Program-made: the position numbers and the translations under genes
Shown: positions 24,228 through 34,148 of the stretch, in pieces
How positions within the stretch are numbered: position 1 is the first letter of the stretch
How the letters are laid out: every line of letters starts with the position of its first letter
DNA from: Gigaspora rosea
Lineage: Eukaryota; Glomeromycota; Glomeromycetes; Diversisporales; Gigasporaceae
Assembly: GCA_003550325.1 (NCBI GenBank)
Contig: QKWP01000787.1
Coordinates: 84,189-148,188, forward strand
Length of the DNA: 64,000 bases
Direction: 5' to 3'
Notes under the pieces: model-generated
The model's database searches: none
What the model saw: the letters and a program-made list of their open reading frames with translations, nothing else
What the model was told of the DNA's origin: nothing

Positions 24228-25748
24228 CTAGCAATTAACAACAATTTGATCATATGGCACCATTTCAACATATCCTTCTAAACCTTTTTTAAGATTCAAA
24301 TCAGGGCAAGATGTATTTATATATTTCAATGTTTGTTTTCGTAAGCAAAATTTGATTAACTCTTCTTTTGTTTTATCACGATTATAGGATTCACCAATTA
24401 TCAATTTTTTTAAAGGTGCTTCACAATGACTAATTAAATCATTGATATACGAATCTGATTGAAAACTATCCCACTCAAGATATTGTAACGTTGTAGGTAA
24501 CGCTTTAGCTGTTTGCATAACCAATGAACTTTGTTCATCTTCTGTTTCTTCATAATACCATTTTAAAGTGAAAAATTGAAGTTTTTGCAACTTTTCAATA
24601 AATTTTGGAACTTGTGCTGAAAATATGATAGGTGAAATGTATAGATATGATAGATTTGAACAAGTCATAAGGGCTTCTAGTAACGATGTTTGTGATTCAA
24701 TTCCTTCTTCTGAATCAAGTTTTAGTCGTTGTAATAATGCACCGGACTTTTTCAAATATTGAGCTAATTGATTTACTACCGATTCATAAAGATCAAATGA
24801 AATTATTTCCAATGTACTAATTTTACAATGATTGTTAATTAAAGGTTTTAATAACCTATATTCTTCACAATATGACATCCGAAATACTTCTAAATTTTTG
24901 CTTTTAATCAACTTTTCTAATGATAAATTATAATCGCAATTAGATATCTTAATTTCTTGCAATGAATTTCTTTGACATTCTAAAGCTGGAATAATTCCAT
25001 TTAATTTCATTTCTAATTCTATATCGTAGATCAAGTTGAATCGTCTAAGTTGTTGTTGTGATCTAATAATATTTACAAATAAATAATATACTTGTTGCTT
25101 ATAACAATCGTTAATTTCTCCTATCTTGAACTGCAATGTATGTATTTTACTAGTAGTTGTAGTAAGAATTTTTAATAATCTAATACCTTCAATGAAATAT
25201 GACCCTTCGGATTCTATTTCTACTGATACATCTTGAAGTCGTGAGAAAAAATGTTCATTTCGTCCTAATGTGAAGATTATTGGCCTGCCAATAAATCTTG
25301 AAACAAGGACATGTAACTTTATTAAGGTGGCACCACTTTTAATAAATAATTTTGTTAATAAATTAGATATATCATCAGTTATACGCCTTTGTGATTTGTT
25401 GTTATTACGTAAATTACTCCATTGTCCAACCTTTTCTACTAAACGAGGAAAGTCAAGAACTTTTATAAACCTCGCATAATGAAAAAGTGTTTGGGGAAAT
25501 TCAATATTTATTCCACATTTATATAAAATGGATATTTCATCATCTTCAAGCGAAGATAAGTACCTTGATATAAATTTTGGTGTTTTATTAAATGAAAATG
25601 GATCTTGCCAAAGAATGGGAATTGACATTTGACATAAATGTCGGTTTACTAATGAACATGAATATAATGAATAAAATTCATTATTTAAATTACTAAGAAT
25701 AATTTCTGTCAATTCGGGCATATCACCCTTAAATAATTTTGATGCCAT
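24228..25748 (-). CDS. F-box protein with leucine-rich-repeat-like region
   Basis: An uninterrupted frame encoding 506 residues. I start it at ATG 25748 (MASKLFKGDMPELTEI), because the 46 extra residues of the longer frame are AT-rich and unlike the family. Residues about 8-50 form an F-box (PELTEIILSNLNNEFYSLYSCSLVNRHLC is spread over it, ending IPILWQDPF), which binds SKP1 in SCF ubiquitin ligases. The rest carries repeated Leu-rich segments (LYISPIIFSAQVPKFIEKLQ, LQKLQFFTLKWYYEE) typical of the substrate-recognition part. F-box/LRR genes are greatly expanded in Rhizophagus. The substrate is unknown. No stop or frameshift is seen, so it is probably functional. Confidence 0.85.
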   Translation of the reverse strand: MASKLFKGDMPELTEIILSNLNNEFYSLYSCSLVNRHLCQMSIPILWQDPFSFNKTPKFISRYLSSLEDDEISILYKCGINIEFPQTLFHYARFIKVLDFPRLVEKVGQWSNLRNNNKSQRRITDDISNLLTKLFIKSGATLIKLHVLVSRFIGRPIIFTLGRNEHFFSRLQDVSVEIESEGSYFIEGIRLLKILTTTTSKIHTLQFKIGEINDCYKQQVYYLFVNIIRSQQQLRRFNLIYDIELEMKLNGIIPALECQRNSLQEIKISNCDYNLSLEKLIKSKNLEVFRMSYCEEYRLLKPLINNHCKISTLEIISFDLYESVVNQLAQYLKKSGALLQRLKLDSEEGIESQTSLLEALMTCSNLSYLYISPIIFSAQVPKFIEKLQKLQFFTLKWYYEETEDEQSSLVMQTAKALPTTLQYLEWDSFQSDSYINDLISHCEAPLKKLIIGESYNRDKTKEELIKFCLRKQTLKYINTSCPDLNLKKGLEGYVEMVPYDQIVVNC

Positions 25749-26377
25749 AATTAAATAAAGATTTAAAAGAATCAAAAGTGTATTTTTTTTGATCACATTT
25801 TTTAACACTAAATATGTACGGCGTATGTGTAACAATTCTTTTGTAATACTAAATACTAAATATGTATTTTGCAGTACGTTACACATTCCATATAAAATCG
25901 GAAAATTCTGAAATTATCCGAATTTTTTTTGTTCGGAAAATCGAACATTTTAAAAGATATTTATTTATTGGATGTATATGCTATTATACGTTTTTGATAC
26001 ATTATTAATGCATTTTTTATGCGATAATTTTTATTCAAGAATTTGCTAATTTTACATTCCGTACAAACATCGTAATGAAAATAGTACAAACATAAACCCT
26101 ATTCGGAAATTCGACTCCATTCCGTACATTTACTAACAATTTTAAAACAAACATTTTTTTATAAGGATTGCATACTATGCTCATTATTGTCTGGAGGTCA
26201 CTATTTTTGCGTCAGTTTGATTCACATGGTCACGTGAATTCCGTCTGTTGGTTTCCGATTGGCTTAAATCACGACATGTTTTAATCGACAATTTCACATG
26301 AGCCTGTCTGTTCGCTTCCGAAATGCTGATTGGCTAATTGCGATCAATCAGTCAGTCATGTAACTGGTAATTAATAT
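25749..26377. other. Upstream region of the F-box gene
   Basis: AT-rich DNA. It presumably contains the promoter of the minus-strand F-box gene; I see no distinct motif. Confidence 0.4.
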
Positions 26378-26385
26378 GCTCCGAC

Positions 26386-27057
26386 CATCGTATCTTGATT
26401 CCCCGAAAGCTAGTTACCCGCCAGCTCATTTTACCGACCCCATATCCCCGACAGAATGTTTCACCTTTGTTGACAGAATCTTTCCTCGACATACCATGTT
26501 TTCGACCTCTCCTTTCCTTGACAGGACATATTTTCGAAAAGACATTTTACTGACATGACGTATTTCAGAAAGAACATTTTTCCGACATGACATGTTTCCG
26601 ACATCATTTTTCCGACAAGATCTTTCCCCGATTAGAATTTCGTTTAAATAGGTAAAGTGATATATTCGTGTTCATCACATCACATGATTAAGCACTCGGC
26701 CTAAATTATGGTTAGGGTTAGGGTTAGATTAGGGTTAGGGTTGATAGTGCTAGTAAACAAATGACGTAGCTGCATTATTTCACGTGATGTGATGATCACT
26801 GGATTTATCGTTCTTGTCGGAAAAAGTGCATTCAATAAAACTTAGTGTCGGAGAAAAGTCAAATTAGAAATATGTCATGTCAGATAAATGTCTTGTCGAA
26901 AATATGAGATTTCTAGGAAATGGGATGTCGAAAACATGGTATGTCGAGGAAAGATTCTGTCAACAAAAAGTGCTGTAGGTGAAACATTCTGTCGGGGATA
27001 TGGGGTCGGTAAAATGAGCTGGCGGGTAACTAACTTTCGGGGAATCATACCAGAATC
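26386..27057. mobile_element. Palindromic miniature element A (CCGACA-rich)
   Basis: The left arm (gattccccgaaag...accccatatccccgacagaa) pairs closely with the right arm (ttctgtcggggatatggggt...ctttcggggaatc) over about 250 bases. The direct repeat GCTCCGAC at 26378-26385 and 27058-27065 is a likely 8-bp target duplication. Arms are full of tttccgacat/ccgaca motifs. The core carries a telomere-like stretch at 26710-26742. The frames in both arms are not genes. Confidence 0.7.
26710..26742 (+). repeat. Interstitial telomere-like TTAGGG repeats
   Basis: Five TTAGGG-type units, one interrupted (ggttagggttagggttagat, then tagggttagggtt), occur in the core of the palindromic element. A shorter one (about 32217-32252) also exists in the window. 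Confidence 0.7.
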
Positions 27058-27067
27058 GCTCCGACAC

Positions 27068-27384
27068 GGGTGGCAATCAATTACAGTAATCGACAATCAC
27101 TTCACCGACATAACATTTCACCGACAATTATTCACCGACACGTTCATTTTACCGACAGTTTATTTCACCGAAGCTCATTTTACCGACAAAGTAATTCTGG
27201 TCATTGTCGTTAGGGTAGAATTAGGTAGAATTAGGGCTAAAGTTAGGGTGCTTTTTGAAAAAAAAACTTGTCGGTGAAATGAACTTCGGTGAAACATACT
27301 GTCGGTAAAATGAACTTGTCGGTGAGTATTTGTCGGTAAAATGTTATGTCGATGAAGTGATTGTCGGCGAAATAATACGAACCC
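27068..27384. mobile_element. Miniature element B, copy 1 (GGGTGGCAATC...CGAACCC)
   Basis: The 9-bp direct repeat CTCCGACAC at 27059-27067 and 27385-27393 flanks it exactly. It is an inverted-repeat element full of ttcaccgacat and tgtcggtgaa motifs. A second copy, in the opposite orientation, is at 58330-58630. Confidence 0.8.
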
Positions 27385-27589
27385 CTCCGACACACGTTAT
27401 GTATAAAGGATCAGCTTAATCGTATCACATGTGTGGCAAAAATAATCTATAACTTATGCAATTATCAATTATTACCGGTAATATCATATTACTTACCTTC
27501 ACTTATAAATTATTTTCTACACAATGTTTTCGACCCTGAAACTTTGTAATTATTAGGTTATTAGATTATTTGTTAGACCCTAATTACTA

Positions 27590-27885
27590 ATAAGAGATAG
27601 TTGCGCAGCGTGTGCAAATTAATTTTATTAGTTGTCACCTAATATTGGTAGTCGAAGCTCAAAATATCAACTGATTAATTCAATGTACAAAAACCTGTTT
27701 AGCCTTGACTAATTCGCACATTTTGAACATTTCCGTGCTTAGTCACCTAATGCTAAAAATATCGCATATTTTTGAACATTTTGAGCCATTCCGTGCTAAT
27801 CGTGTGTATCATACACAATGAACATGATGCACATGCTGCACCTTACTTGCACATTTTAACGTATATTAAATCGTAGCAATACAGG
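27590..27885 (-). repeat. Dispersed repeat C, copy 1 (inverted relative to 32342)
   Basis: Shares GAGCCATTCCGTGCTAATCG, AATTTTATTAGTTGTCACC-type and acgtatattaaat blocks with the reverse complement of 32342-32690. No coding content. Confidence 0.7.
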
Positions 27886-29077
27886 TAAGCATGATTTGAT
27901 CTAATAGTGCATGATGAGATTGGTGCCCATTTCCAATATAAAGTGATCTTTTTAATAGCGAAAATCTGATAAAACGAAAACCTCAACGAAAGTACAAAAA
28001 TAAAAAAATGAATTTAAAGAATTTGATGAGCAACGTTACATCATAAAACATGAACTAATAACGATAACGACAGTTATATCATAACGATAATATAATTTCG
28101 GAATTAATAATGCAATATCAAAAGCAGATATAATTTCTAAAAAGAATCTCACGCTTCCCAACTACGATATATTAACGTAATTTTTTTTGCTGTTGTATCA
28201 TGTACGCATAATTTCACGATATATTTTTCCACACTAACGTGCCTTATATGTACAATATAGCATGTGATATTGGGGTGTGCGGCGCACTATGTAAAACAAA
28301 ATTATGTATGGTATCATGTAAAAATCTATTATCAAAGATTTTTTTAAGTTTTTGTACAACCATGATGATCACCTATTAATTTATTAATTACAATGCCTCT
28401 ACAACTAATGCTACGCTAATATAGTTAAAAATAATTAATTAATATTGATGTAAAAATGACATTTTAATTTAATAAATTATTGAAAATATTTGAGGCGACT
28501 TCAGGCCCAAATTGCTGTAAATTTAGTTCTTGAAGTGGTGTTTTTTGCCGATTCGCTTGCATTTTTTTTGATGTTTTTTAAAACGTGCATTTTTTAAGTA
28601 AAATCGCTGTTTATTTGACCTATATATACCCATGTTTCTGGATTTAATTAGATGCACAGCTTTAACGGCACATAATTCCAATATGAAATTTTGAGAAAAT
28701 TAATAGCAAGTTTAAAGAACTGAACAATAGAACGAAATTTGCATTTTAATAAAGGAAAAATTTACCAATTCATTTAAAAATTCGCTCAGCAAACCAAATA
28801 AAGTATAAAATTAAAATCGTTTTGAGAAAAAAAAAATTTTCCCATAAATATTTTTTAAAAAAAGATTCTATTACTTTATAGTCGTAATAAGAAAGAGTCG
28901 ATTTATATTGAAATTTCCGGCAGAAAAGAAAAATTGCAGTCGGTGCATCTAAAAAAGTGTGACCTAGCTTTATATATAAGTTTTATATATAAAAATACTT
29001 ATCGATCATTACGTATATTAGTTTATAGTTTATCAATCGACAATCACTTAAAAATCTGTCATAATAGACTTCACTAT
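27886..29077. other. AT-rich intergenic DNA
   Basis: No gene or clear repeat seen. Confidence 0.45.
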
Positions 29078-29363
29078 NNNNNNNNNNNNNNNNNNNNNNN
29101 NNNNNNNNNNNNNNNNNNNNNNNNNNNNNNNNNNNNNNNNNNNNNNNNNNNNNNNNNNNNNNNNNNNNNNNNNNNNNNNNNNNNNNNNNNNNNNNNNNNN
29201 NNNNNNNNNNNNNNNNNNNNNNNNNNNNNNNNNNNNNNNNNNNNNNNNNNNNNNNNNNNNNNNNNNNNNNNNNNNNNNNNNNNNNNNNNNNNNNNNNNNN
29301 NNNNNNNNNNNNNNNNNNNNNNNNNNNNNNNNNNNNNNNNNNNNNNNNNNNNNNNNNNNNNNN
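29078..29363. other. Assembly gap (286 N)
   Basis: A run of N. The sequence following it is the right end of a Harbinger-like miniature element, so the gap probably hides a T/A homopolymer hairpin. Confidence 0.99.
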
Positions 29364-29367
29364 AAAA

Positions 29368-29420
<53 letters not shown>

Positions 29421-29454
29421 GACCCACAAAACGAAAAATTAACTTTGCGTGGTC
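29364..29454. mobile_element. Harbinger-like miniature element, right end only
   Basis: Homopolymer T/A tract, then tccgacccacaaaacg and aaaaattaactttgcgtggt, ending c|TTA. It matches the right end of the full copy at 62545-62875. The left end is lost in or before the gap. Confidence 0.65.
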
Positions 29455-29646
29455 TTAATATATATTAGTGCAGCTTTTTTAAAAAAAATTTACTTGCGCA
29501 TCTTTTTAAATTTTTTTACAAAATTCATGGACTTTTAAAAAAATTTCTTGCATATTAAAAAAAAACTTGCACATGTGGAACTTGTGCCAATTTTAAACAC
29601 TGAGCACAACAATTTAAATTAAAGTTAAATCATAGTGTTGAATGTT

Positions 29647-30915
29647 TTAATGAACCTGCTGATAAAGAGTAAGATCAAGTCCAGTATTTTCTTTAATTAC
29701 ATGGAAAATTGTATCTATCGACTGAGCACTACTACCCCTGTTAATAACTATGCCATGTACAACTACTAAAAATAAATCTTGTGGTGAAACAAAAGAAAGT
29801 ACAGGTCCACCACTATCACCGCCCTTAACATCTGTACTTGTAATAATTATTTCCAATGCAAAGCGATCTCCAGTTGAATAAATCCCATTTAAACCCTGTA
29901 CATATCCACAAGTAAAATGCGAAGTTCTGCCAGATTTACATATATGAACACCATGACTAAAAACAGGTATACCATCAATTATGATTAATTCTTTATATTG
30001 ATCAGCATCAGTATTTTTTATAGCAGGTATTGGAAAGAAATCTTCATTTTCAACATGAATTATGCCAATATCATAAAAATTTATGGGATTATATACTGAT
30101 GATCCAATATATGAAACATAAGGTTGTGTAGAATTCCATGGTTGAAAAAAAACCATGGCATGATCAAAATTGTTTTCAACGCAATGTCCTGCGATTATAA
30201 TATACTTTTTGTTGGGGTTATATCTATCACTTGTCCAAAAACCAGCAGAACATAACCAGTTATCACTGTCATTATTTTTATTTTTAATATATAATCCATC
30301 TCCGCCTAAGATTCTAATATTTAGAAAACGAGCATCATGTTGTGGTCGTAATAGATTTTGTGGAACTGATGGAGTATATTCATAAATTATTGATGGGTTA
30401 AAGGGATCAACAGCATTGATATACTTTGTATTATTAAAATAAAGTGCATTAAAAAGATATACAACGACATTATTAAGGCTCATATCAATGTAAATTAAAA
30501 CATCTTTTGGTTTAAATGATTGAGTTATAGCAGCTATTTTGTCAAAGTTATATTTCATTCGACTCATGGAATTGTTTGTTTTAAAGAAATATAGGAAGTC
30601 CTCATATGGATTTATTTTAGGTAATTTTAATAATTGATCGACTTTAGACTCGTTTACTGTATTAACAACTAAATACAATTTGTCTTCTATTTGATCTATG
30701 TAAGTTCCTCCAAAACTTGAAATAAACTCATCCTCTTCTAATATAGGCCTTAAGATATCATCAATTGCAGTCAAATTTTTCTCAAACTCCAGTAATATGG
30801 GTACTTCAGTATCGTTTACTTTCCATAGTTTTGCTAATGGATGAGTCTGTAGAGCATAAATTGAATAACTTTGTAATGATAATAATAAAATTATTAAAAG
30901 ATAAATAGCTTTCAT
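29647..30915 (-). CDS. Secreted S1 serine protease, streptogrisin-like
   Basis: An intact frame of 422 residues from ATG 30915. Residues 1-21 form a signal peptide (MKAIYLLIILLLSLQSYSIY), so the protein is secreted. Residues about 25-195 look like a propeptide; FGGTYIDQIEDKLYLVVNT recalls the pro-region of bacterial alpha-lytic/streptogrisin proteases. The mature chymotrypsin-fold domain begins near ILGGDGLY (202-209). The catalytic triad is His244 (AGHC), Asp282 (YDIG) and Ser368 (GGDSGGP). Cys222-Cys245 and Cys326-Cys336 fit the family's two disulfides. Single exon. It is probably an extracellular peptidase active in the host or soil. The substrate is unknown. Confidence 0.92.
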   Translation of the reverse strand: MKAIYLLIILLLSLQSYSIYALQTHPLAKLWKVNDTEVPILLEFEKNLTAIDDILRPILEEDEFISSFGGTYIDQIEDKLYLVVNTVNESKVDQLLKLPKINPYEDFLYFFKTNNSMSRMKYNFDKIAAITQSFKPKDVLIYIDMSLNNVVVYLFNALYFNNTKYINAVDPFNPSIIYEYTPSVPQNLLRPQHDARFLNIRILGGDGLYIKNKNNDSDNWLCSAGFWTSDRYNPNKKYIIIAGHCVENNFDHAMVFFQPWNSTQPYVSYIGSSVYNPINFYDIGIIHVENEDFFPIPAIKNTDADQYKELIIIDGIPVFSHGVHICKSGRTSHFTCGYVQGLNGIYSTGDRFALEIIITSTDVKGGDSGGPVLSFVSPQDLFLVVVHGIVINRGSSAQSIDTIFHVIKENTGLDLTLYQQVH

Positions 30916-31743
30916 TGCTGCTTTGTTTATAAAAAATATAAAATAATAAATGCTAAATATTAATAGGAACTAATAAGGATTTTTTCATTCACTAAAACAA
31001 AAGATTGGTGATTATATATAACGAGAACTCTTGATTTTAACCGCACAGTATAATATATGATTAGACTGATAATTCGTTTCACGGATAGTTTGACAGATCA
31101 GCAAATTAGAATCTAAGTTAAGACTGATTTTGAAAATATTTTTGGCATACCGAAGTACCGTAAACTTCCGTATAAAAGACCCGGGTATAGTACATGGTGG
31201 AGAGAGTTTTTACAATTAGAAGGAAAAATTTAAAAAGAATGCTTATTTTTGCTTCATAGTGGGCAGCCTAAATATTTGAAAAAATCGCATTTGGTTATTG
31301 TAGATTTTGAATTGACACGTGCTATTTCTCGATTTTCACTGTTCGTGAAATGACCAGGTCAATTCGTGATGTAGATCATGAGACCTCAGCAATGTAGTAA
31401 ACTATTGATAATAATTATTAATAACTACAATAAAAATTGCGCATTTTATCAATGATGATAATAATAATTATTAATAATCACATTGATATTTGCATTGATT
31501 TTTTCATTGATAATTCTATATTGTTGCGTCTTCATTTTTTTTTTTATTCATTATATTCGAATCGATCTTTATCGCTTGTATTACATAATTATTTATTGAT
31601 TCGCAAGGATGACTTCGTGACTCGTGAAATTCGTTATAATGAATGTCTAAATATACAGTATTAAAAAATTCGTAACTCGAAATTCAAGTCAATACCTTTA
31701 AGGTTCTTTTTATTGGCGTAACAGAAGAACTGCACATGCCTAA
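30916..31743. other. Upstream region of the protease and AT-rich DNA
   Basis: The stretch just upstream (about 30920-30950) is A/T-rich with TATAAAA-like sequence on the minus strand (ttataaaaaatataaa) that could serve as a promoter. No other gene is seen. Confidence 0.35.
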
Positions 31744-31979
31744 GGCTTCGCAAAGTTTTTTTTCGTTTTGCATAACCCGCCGACCCAATTTTCCCAAAAA
31801 AAATTTTTTTAAAAAAAAATTTCTATTGTGTCAATTATTCCATTTTTGCCATTTAATTTTTTCTCCTGTGTCACCCGATGATGACCTTAATTTTCCGGAA
31901 TACCCGATAGGTCCAACAAAAAAAACCAAAATTTTCTGATTCCATGTTATGCAAACAAAAGTATTAACTTTGCGTGACC
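31744..31979. mobile_element. Harbinger-like miniature element
   Basis: The left end GGCTTCGCAAAGTTT and right end AACTTTGCGTGACC are inverted repeats flanked by TAA and TTA (TWA). An inner block (gttttgcataacccg) is shared with other copies at 29364, 33640 and 62545. It has no transposase. A further left-end fragment follows at about 32004-32060 (TTA then ggccacgcaaagttaa). Confidence 0.65.
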
Positions 31980-32216
31980 TTAGATGTGAACATGAATGAA
32001 TTTAGGCCACGCAAAGTTAAGGCCATACAAAATTAATTTCTTGGATTTCATAATCCGGCCGGGTCTAAAAATCAAGAATCTAAATTTCAAATTTTTTTAA
32101 AAAATTAGCTAATAGAGATATACAGCGATTTCTGTGGCAGATTATAATGAAATCCAGATTAAAATGAAATTATAGTTTAAAATCTCGAAAACTAAATTTT
32201 TTTGGGGTGCATTTTT

Positions 32217-32252
32217 TAGGGTTAGGGGTTTAGGGTTAGGGTTTGTTTTAAA
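32217..32252 (+). repeat. Short telomere-like TTAGGG stretch
   Basis: Contains tagggttaggggtttagggt followed by tagggt, which is degenerate TTAGGG repeats. Confidence 0.6.
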
Positions 32253-32341
32253 AAAAATTATAATAAACAAGTATTAGTGGGTTTTAGAAGGCTAACAGGT
32301 TAAGTAGAAAATGTAGATTTCATTTTAAATTATGATCTGCG

Positions 32342-32690
32342 ACATTTAATATACGTTAACATGTGCAAGTCATGAGCAGCATGTTCATCATGCACATCGA
32401 GCATGATACACACGATTAGCACGGAATGGCTCAAAAAATGTTCAAAATGTGCGATATTTTTAAAAGTTAGGCAACGGAATGGCTCAAAATATTCAAAATG
32501 TGTGATATTTTAACATTAATTGACTAAGCAGGCTAAGTAGGTTTTGTAACATCGACTTAGTTTATATTTTAGGTCTCGACTGTCAATAAGTGACAACTAA
32601 TAAAATTATTTTTGAGTTTACATAGGCTGATCGTACTGGGCCTGCGCTGCACCACACGTGCTTGGAAAATTTTAACGCAGACTAACCAGA
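32342..32690 (+). repeat. Dispersed repeat C, copy 2
   Basis: Reverse-complement match to 27590-27885 (cgattagcacggaatggctc, gtgacaactaataaaatt). It includes an internal duplication of the ggaatggctcaaaa block at about 32421 and 32475. It lies on the other side of the protease gene. Confidence 0.7.
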
Positions 32691-33540
32691 TCTTAACCAT
32701 ATACTATAGTAACAGAATACGTAACATGTAAGTTCTGTAACAGAATTTATCACCGAAACAATTCATAGTAGAAACTATTACTAAACTTTAACATATTGCA
32801 GTCACCAAAATAACGAATAATTTGTAGCAAAATTTTTTTATGTACTAATATAACTCAACCATCAATCAATAGAAAAGAGAGAATTTATTTTTAGATCCAG
32901 TTAAAAGTTTTAAAAAAACCATGCTAAGTCATGTTTTTACATCTTTACTACATAGCAGCATTAATCAAACTGAGTAAAGACTGCAATGATCATTGTTGTG
33001 ATCAAAAATGTAAAAATGTGACTTAACGTGTCTTTTTTAAAAACTTATAGCCTAAAAATATATTTCTCTCTTTTCTATTAAAAAAGCTTTATAAGAGAAT
33101 CTTTGTATCAAAAATGATGATAATTCTAATGCAATCAACTTAACCTTAACCATATAAATTGGTATTCAAATTTAATTTCATATTATATATACTGTACTAC
33201 AATAGATTATAAATCTGTAATCGAATTTTTAATGACAATAATATTTAAAAAAACAGATAAGATAGGTTGCATGAATATGCAACTTATTACACTAGTTTTT
33301 AGATTATTGCCTAAATTCAGAAGGTCATATCTCCAGTTCTTAAGGTTAAGTTTAATGTCTTGCCACCATTAGAACCATAAAGATCCAAAGAATATATTTA
33401 CTTAGTTATATAAAGGAGATTAGCTTAATTTAAAAGCCTTTTTTGGATCACTTTTTTAGAATTTTATTGCTAAAAAATTTTTTTTAAAAAAATAAAATCT
33501 GGGTGGCCGGGTCAAAATTTTTATTTTGTGTTATGAGAAA
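32691..33540. other. AT-rich DNA with fragments of the 44550-47285 repeat family
   Basis: About 32690-32800 (taaccatatactatagtaac, agttctgtaacagaattt) resembles units of the repeat domain at 44550-47285. I see no gene. Confidence 0.45.
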
Positions 33541-33652
33541 ACCAAGAAATTAACTTATGAAGCCTAACTTAAAAAAACAAAAATCTGACCCACTGACTGG
33601 AATTTTGAAACCCCAGGTTATGCAAAACGAAAAATTTACTTTGCATAGCCTA
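33541..33652. mobile_element. Tandem right ends of Harbinger-like elements
   Basis: Two right-end sequences follow one another: aagaaattaacttatgaagcc|TAA (about 33564) and acgaaaaatttactttgcat followed by agcc|TAA (about 33650). They belong to the same family as 62545-62875. Confidence 0.5.
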
Positions 33653-33665
33653 ACTTATAACAGTA

Positions 33666-34148
33666 CCAGACAGCAAGAAGCATCCAATTTTTTCAGGGGC
33701 GCCAAATTTGGGTTATGCAATACAACTTCTGATTGGCTAATTTTATTAAGCGCCAAATTTGTGGTATGTAATGCAACTTCTGATTGGCTAATTTTATTAA
33801 GAGGCAAATTTGGGTTATATAATACAACTTCTAATTGGCTAATTTTTATTAAGACATCAAAATTGATTTTTAATAATGAGTATTAACCAATAAAATTTCT
33901 TGCACGTGACTAGCATTAATATGATTGGGTAATTTCTTTGTGCCAAATCTCTCTTTTACTACTAAAATTACCAAACTTTGATCTCTTATAACTCTTGTAA
34001 AAAGCAAGATATTAAAAATCTTTCATACAGATTTGTAGTTTAGGTTATAAATAATACATTTATAAGAGGAATTTTTAAAATAATTATTTGTTATGAAGTT
34101 ATAAGACTTAAAACAATTGCAAAAAAATTGGATGTTCTTGCTATCCCA
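33666..34148. mobile_element. mariner-like miniature element (483 bp) with internal 50-bp triplication
   Basis: Ends CCAGACAGCAAGAAGCATCC and the reverse complement of ggatgttcttgctatccca are flanked by TA dinucleotides (33664-33665, 34149-34150). Inside, three ~50-bp tandem units carry ttctgattggctaatttta. A related copy is at 59110-59449. The short open frame across its left part is not a gene. Confidence 0.65.

Noticed and set aside
26710-26742. True telomere
   Set aside because: Short, interrupted, internal, and enclosed in a mobile element.
26376-27393. Several frames containing repeated F-T/S-D-R motifs
   Set aside because: They lie in arms of palindromic elements (CCGACA repeats), and the same motifs appear on both strands.
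33557-33886. 109-codon frame
   Set aside because: It crosses two miniature elements and three 50-bp repeats; the repeated ITSDWLIL-like peptide reflects those repeats.
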